Part shown: in pieces, positions 15,033 through 17,077 of the stretch | Layout of the letters: each line of letters begins with the position of its first letter | Numbering within the stretch: position 1 is the stretch's first letter | NCBI GenBank assembly: GCA_030746295.1 | Contig: JASLMY010000096.1 | Location: forward strand, 1-17,077 | Direction of reading: 5' to 3' | DNA from: Alphaproteobacteria bacterium | GTDB lineage: Bacteria; Pseudomonadota; Alphaproteobacteria; GCA-2731375 | DNA: 17,077 nt | Notes under the pieces: generated by a model | Databases searched by the model: none | What the model was told of the DNA's origin: nothing | Seen by the model: the letters and a program-made list of their open reading frames with translations, nothing else | Position numbers and translations under genes: made by a program

Positions 15033-15527
15033 CTACTTGTCTTTACGGGCCATCTGCAGGAGGTCTTCCTGGGCCCAGCCCTGGTCGTGGGGAACGGTGT
15101 AGTAGGCCTCGAAGTTCATGGTCTTGAACTTCCAGCCGTCGGCCTCGCGGACGTATTCGTCGTCATAGCGGCCGGCGACGACGTAGGCGATGCCCTTGTT
15201 GACGGTCCGCGCCTCCATGTAGCTGACGCCGGTGCCCCCATCGCCGTCGATATCGATGATGTGGTTGTGGATGAACTGCTTGATGAAGGGCAGCACGTCC
15301 GGCGTCACGGCGAAGAACTTGGTGATCTTGGCCCGGCCCTGGGTCTTGCCGATATAGCTGAAGTCGAGGCTCGCGTCCTCGGTGAAGAGCAAGGGGATCT
15401 CGTCGTAGAGGCCGTCGTTGATGCATTGGTGGTAGCGGTTCCTGAGCCGGCGGATCGCCTCGGTGTCGGCTTGCTCTTGGACCCGCGATTCCAGTGCTGC
15501 CAGTCTCGCTTGGATCTCGTCCGCCAT
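15033..15527 (-). CDS. SnoaL-like / NTF2-like polyketide-cyclase-fold protein
   Basis: A 164-residue protein whose N terminus (ADEIQARLAALESRVQEQAD) is a short coiled-coil-like helix. It is followed by the SnoaL_4-type pattern: AIRRLRNRYHQCINDGLYDE (24-43), LLFTEDASLDF (46-56), GRAKITKFF (64-72), FIHNHIIDIDGDGGTGVSYM (85-104), AGRYDDEYVREADGWKFKTM (118-137). H34 and H87/H89 point into where the fold's cavity usually lies. Family members act as hydratases, dehydratases, isomerases or ligand binders in aromatic and steroid-like catabolism, or have no known activity. The ATG at 15527 has GGAGGAG close upstream. It converges on the HAD gene with 9 nt between stops and lies downstream of the acyl-CoA ligase, suggesting a separate degradation unit. 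Confidence 0.9.
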   Translation of the reverse strand: MADEIQARLAALESRVQEQADTEAIRRLRNRYHQCINDGLYDEIPLLFTEDASLDFSYIGKTQGRAKITKFFAVTPDVLPFIKQFIHNHIIDIDGDGGTGVSYMEARTVNKGIAYVVAGRYDDEYVREADGWKFKTMNFEAYYTVPHDQGWAQEDLLQMARKDK

Positions 15528-15581
15528 GCCTTCTCCTCCATCGGTCTCGGGGATTCTAAACCGGTCTCCCGTGTTTCTCCG

Positions 15582-15613
15582 GTCGTCATCCCCGCGAAAG
15601 CGGGAGTGACGAC
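15582..15613. repeat. Interspersed proteobacterial-type hairpin repeat with GAAA tetraloop
   Basis: Arms 15582-15595 and 15600-15613 pair over 14 positions, with one G-T wobble and one C-A mismatch, closing on a GAAA (GNRA) loop. The core CGTCATCCCCGCGAAAGCGGG is the familiar class of short palindromic repeats scattered between genes of many Proteobacteria. It sits 11 nt downstream of the acyl-CoA ligase stop and may end or stabilise that transcript, though no T-run follows on either strand. Confidence 0.75.
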
Positions 15614-15624
15614 GTTGGTAGATT

Positions 15625-17077
15625 TCAGCCGCCCGCCGCCAGCTCCTTGGCCCAGTCGCGGAGGACGAATTTCTGGATCTTGCCGCTCGGTGTCCTGGGG
15701 AAGGCGTCGAGGATCTCCAACCGCTCAGGCAGGTATTGCTTGGTCATCTTCTCCTCATCCAGATAGGCGATCAGCTGCGTGAAGGTCAGGTCGTGGCCCT
15801 GGTTCAGGGTGACGTACGCGCAGCCGCGCTCGCCCAAGCGCTCGTCCGGCATGCCGACCACGGCGACGTCCTCGACCGCCGGGTGGCGGAAGATGCAGGA
15901 CTCGACCTCGACCACGGGTATGTTCTCGCCGCCACGGATGATGATGTCCTTGGCCCGACCGGTGATGCGGATGTAGCCGTCGGCATCCATATAGGCGAGG
16001 TCGCCGGTGTCGAACCAGCCGTCGGCGTCGGTGCCGTGCAGATCGGGGCGTTTCAGATAACCGACGAATTGGGCCGCGCCTGTGACCAGCAGCAGGCCCT
16101 CTGTGTTCACCGGCGCCTCGTTGCCGTCGCCGTCCACGACCTTGACGCCATTGCAATCGAGGACGAGGCCGTCGGTGCCGAAGATCTTCTCGGGCGGATC
16201 GGAGGGCCGGCAGACGGTGGCGAGCGCGCATTCGCTCATCCCCCAGCCCGAAAGCACCTTCATGCCGACCTGCGCCTGTGCCCGCTCGACCAGCGCCGGC
16301 GGGATCGGCGCCCCGGCGGCGATGAAGTAGCGCAGCGAGGAAAGGTCGAAGCGGCCGGGCTCGGCGACGCTGGCGAGGTCGTTCAGGAACGGCGTCGAGG
16401 CCATGGTGTAGGTGACGCGGTGGCGCTCGATCAACTCGGCCCCCTTGACCGGCTCCCAACGGTCCTGAAGCACCACCGTGGTGCCCAGCATGGTCGAGAT
16501 CAACACGCCCCAGATGAAGCCGGTCTGGTGCGCCAGCGGCGAGGACATCTGGAAGACGTCGTCGCCGGTCAGTGCCAGATGCTCGTTCAGGGGGTAGAGA
16601 TGGCAGAAGAGAGTGTTGGCGGTGTGCATCACGCCCTTGGGCTGGCCGGTGGTGCCCGAGGTGTAGATGATCTCGATAACGTCGTTCGACCCTGGCCGGA
16701 GACCGGCCAGCCGGGCCTCGGCATCATCCGCTGTCTCGCGCGCCTGAGCCAGGAAATGGGCCTCGAAGGCGTCGTCACCGACGCCGCCGATGTAGAAGGC
16801 GTGCGCCAGCTTGGGCAGCTCGGGCCGCATGCCATCGACCATCGGCCGGTAGTCGAAGCCGCGATAGGTCTCGGGCGCGATCAGCACTTTGGTCTCGGCG
16901 AAGCCCAGCATGAAAATCAACTGGCCTTCGCGGAAGATCGGCATCAGCGGGTTGGTGATGGCGCCGATCCTGACGCAGGCCATATGCACGACGTTGAACT
17001 GCCACCAGTTGGGCAGCAGTAGCGAGACCACGTCGCCGGGTCCGACGCCCAAATCGAGCAAGGCCAGCGCGAAGCGC
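15625..17077 (-). CDS. AMP-forming acyl-CoA synthetase/ligase (5' end cut by window)
   Basis: The frame is open to the right edge and gives 483 residues; full-length relatives are about 530-550, so roughly 50-60 N-terminal residues are missing. A TTG at 17061 is only an in-frame codon, not a real start. The family signature YTSGTTGQPKG is encoded at 16633-16665. It is followed by GWGMSE, GWFDTGDLAYMDADGYI, ITGRAKDIIIRGGENI and the C-terminal PRTPSGKIQK, whose Lys (codon 15679-15681) is the conserved adenylation Lys. The enzyme would activate a carboxylic acid with ATP and CoA. The WWQFNVVHMACVRIGAITNP segment resembles cyclohexanecarboxylate- or medium-chain-type ligases, but the substrate is not secure. 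It precedes the SnoaL-like gene by 97 nt in the same direction. Confidence 0.95.
   Translation of the reverse strand, partial: RFALALLDLGVGPGDVVSLLLPNWWQFNVVHMACVRIGAITNPLMPIFREGQLIFMLGFAETKVLIAPETYRGFDYRPMVDGMRPELPKLAHAFYIGGVGDDAFEAHFLAQARETADDAEARLAGLRPGSNDVIEIIYTSGTTGQPKGVMHTANTLFCHLYPLNEHLALTGDDVFQMSSPLAHQTGFIWGVLISTMLGTTVVLQDRWEPVKGAELIERHRVTYTMASTPFLNDLASVAEPGRFDLSSLRYFIAAGAPIPPALVERAQAQVGMKVLSGWGMSECALATVCRPSDPPEKIFGTDGLVLDCNGVKVVDGDGNEAPVNTEGLLLVTGAAQFVGYLKRPDLHGTDADGWFDTGDLAYMDADGYIRITGRAKDIIIRGGENIPVVEVESCIFRHPAVEDVAVVGMPDERLGERGCAYVTLNQGHDLTFTQLIAYLDEEKMTKQYLPERLEILDAFPRTPSGKIQKFVLRDWAKELAAGG

Noticed and set aside
1..17077. CRISPR array, tRNA/rRNA, insertion sequence or defence system
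   Set aside because: No regularly spaced repeats, no cloverleaf or rRNA-like tracts, and no transposase, nuclease or toxin motifs were found among the real genes.

Overview
The window looks like GC-rich (about two-thirds G+C by eye) alphaproteobacterial chromosome, probably of Rhodospirillales type. I base that on the strong GCC/GGC/GAC codon bias, the gene families present, and a copy of the 'CGTCATCCCCGCGAAAGCGGG' class of interspersed hairpin common in Proteobacteria. This placement is an impression, not a computed one. There are no rRNA, tRNA, CRISPR, phage or transposase genes. No stretch over about 110 bases lacks a gene.

Region 1 (1-12730, minus strand) is a run of ten co-directional genes, probably one operon reading leftwards from a promoter near 12.77-12.80 kb. 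In transcription order they are: hydantoinase/oxoprolinase A-type subunit (hyuA copy 2); an exported TraB/GumN-like protein; hydantoinase B-type subunit (copy 2); a DAO-type FAD oxidoreductase; an SMP-30/gluconolactonase-like hydrolase; an NAD-type short-chain dehydrogenase; a DUF3095 protein with class III cyclase-like metal motifs; a small GYD-domain protein; hyuA copy 1; and hyuB copy 1, which runs off the left edge. Most junctions are 3-81 nt or overlap. The operon therefore encodes two complete, different HyuA/HyuB pairs. This family uses ATP to open cyclic amides such as 5-oxoproline, N-methylhydantoin and lactams, or acts in ATP-dependent carboxylases.

Region 2 (12842-15023, plus strand, divergent) holds a metal-dependent amidohydrolase of the ATZ/TRZ/cytosine-deaminase superfamily, in which the usual catalytic Glu is a Gln, followed by a HAD-family hydrolase. 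The 111-bp divergent intergenic region carries a 6-bp-arm inverted repeat and a candidate promoter.

Region 3 (15033-17077, minus strand) holds a SnoaL/NTF2-like protein, the interspersed hairpin, and the C-terminal 483 residues of an AMP-forming acyl-CoA ligase cut by the right edge.

Read together, this is a catabolic accessory region. The amidohydrolase could deaminate or hydrolyse a cyclic N-compound, the HyuAB enzymes could open the ring, the FAD enzyme could oxidise an N-methyl or secondary amine, and the lactonase and SDR could process oxygenated intermediates. A creatinine/N-methylhydantoin-like route to sarcosine is one testable reading. However, no N-carbamoyl amidohydrolase, transporter or regulator is seen here, so the substrate is unknown. 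The least explained parts are the cyclase-like DUF3095 protein, the secreted TraB-like gene lying between the second hyuA and hyuB, and the Glu-to-Gln amidohydrolase.
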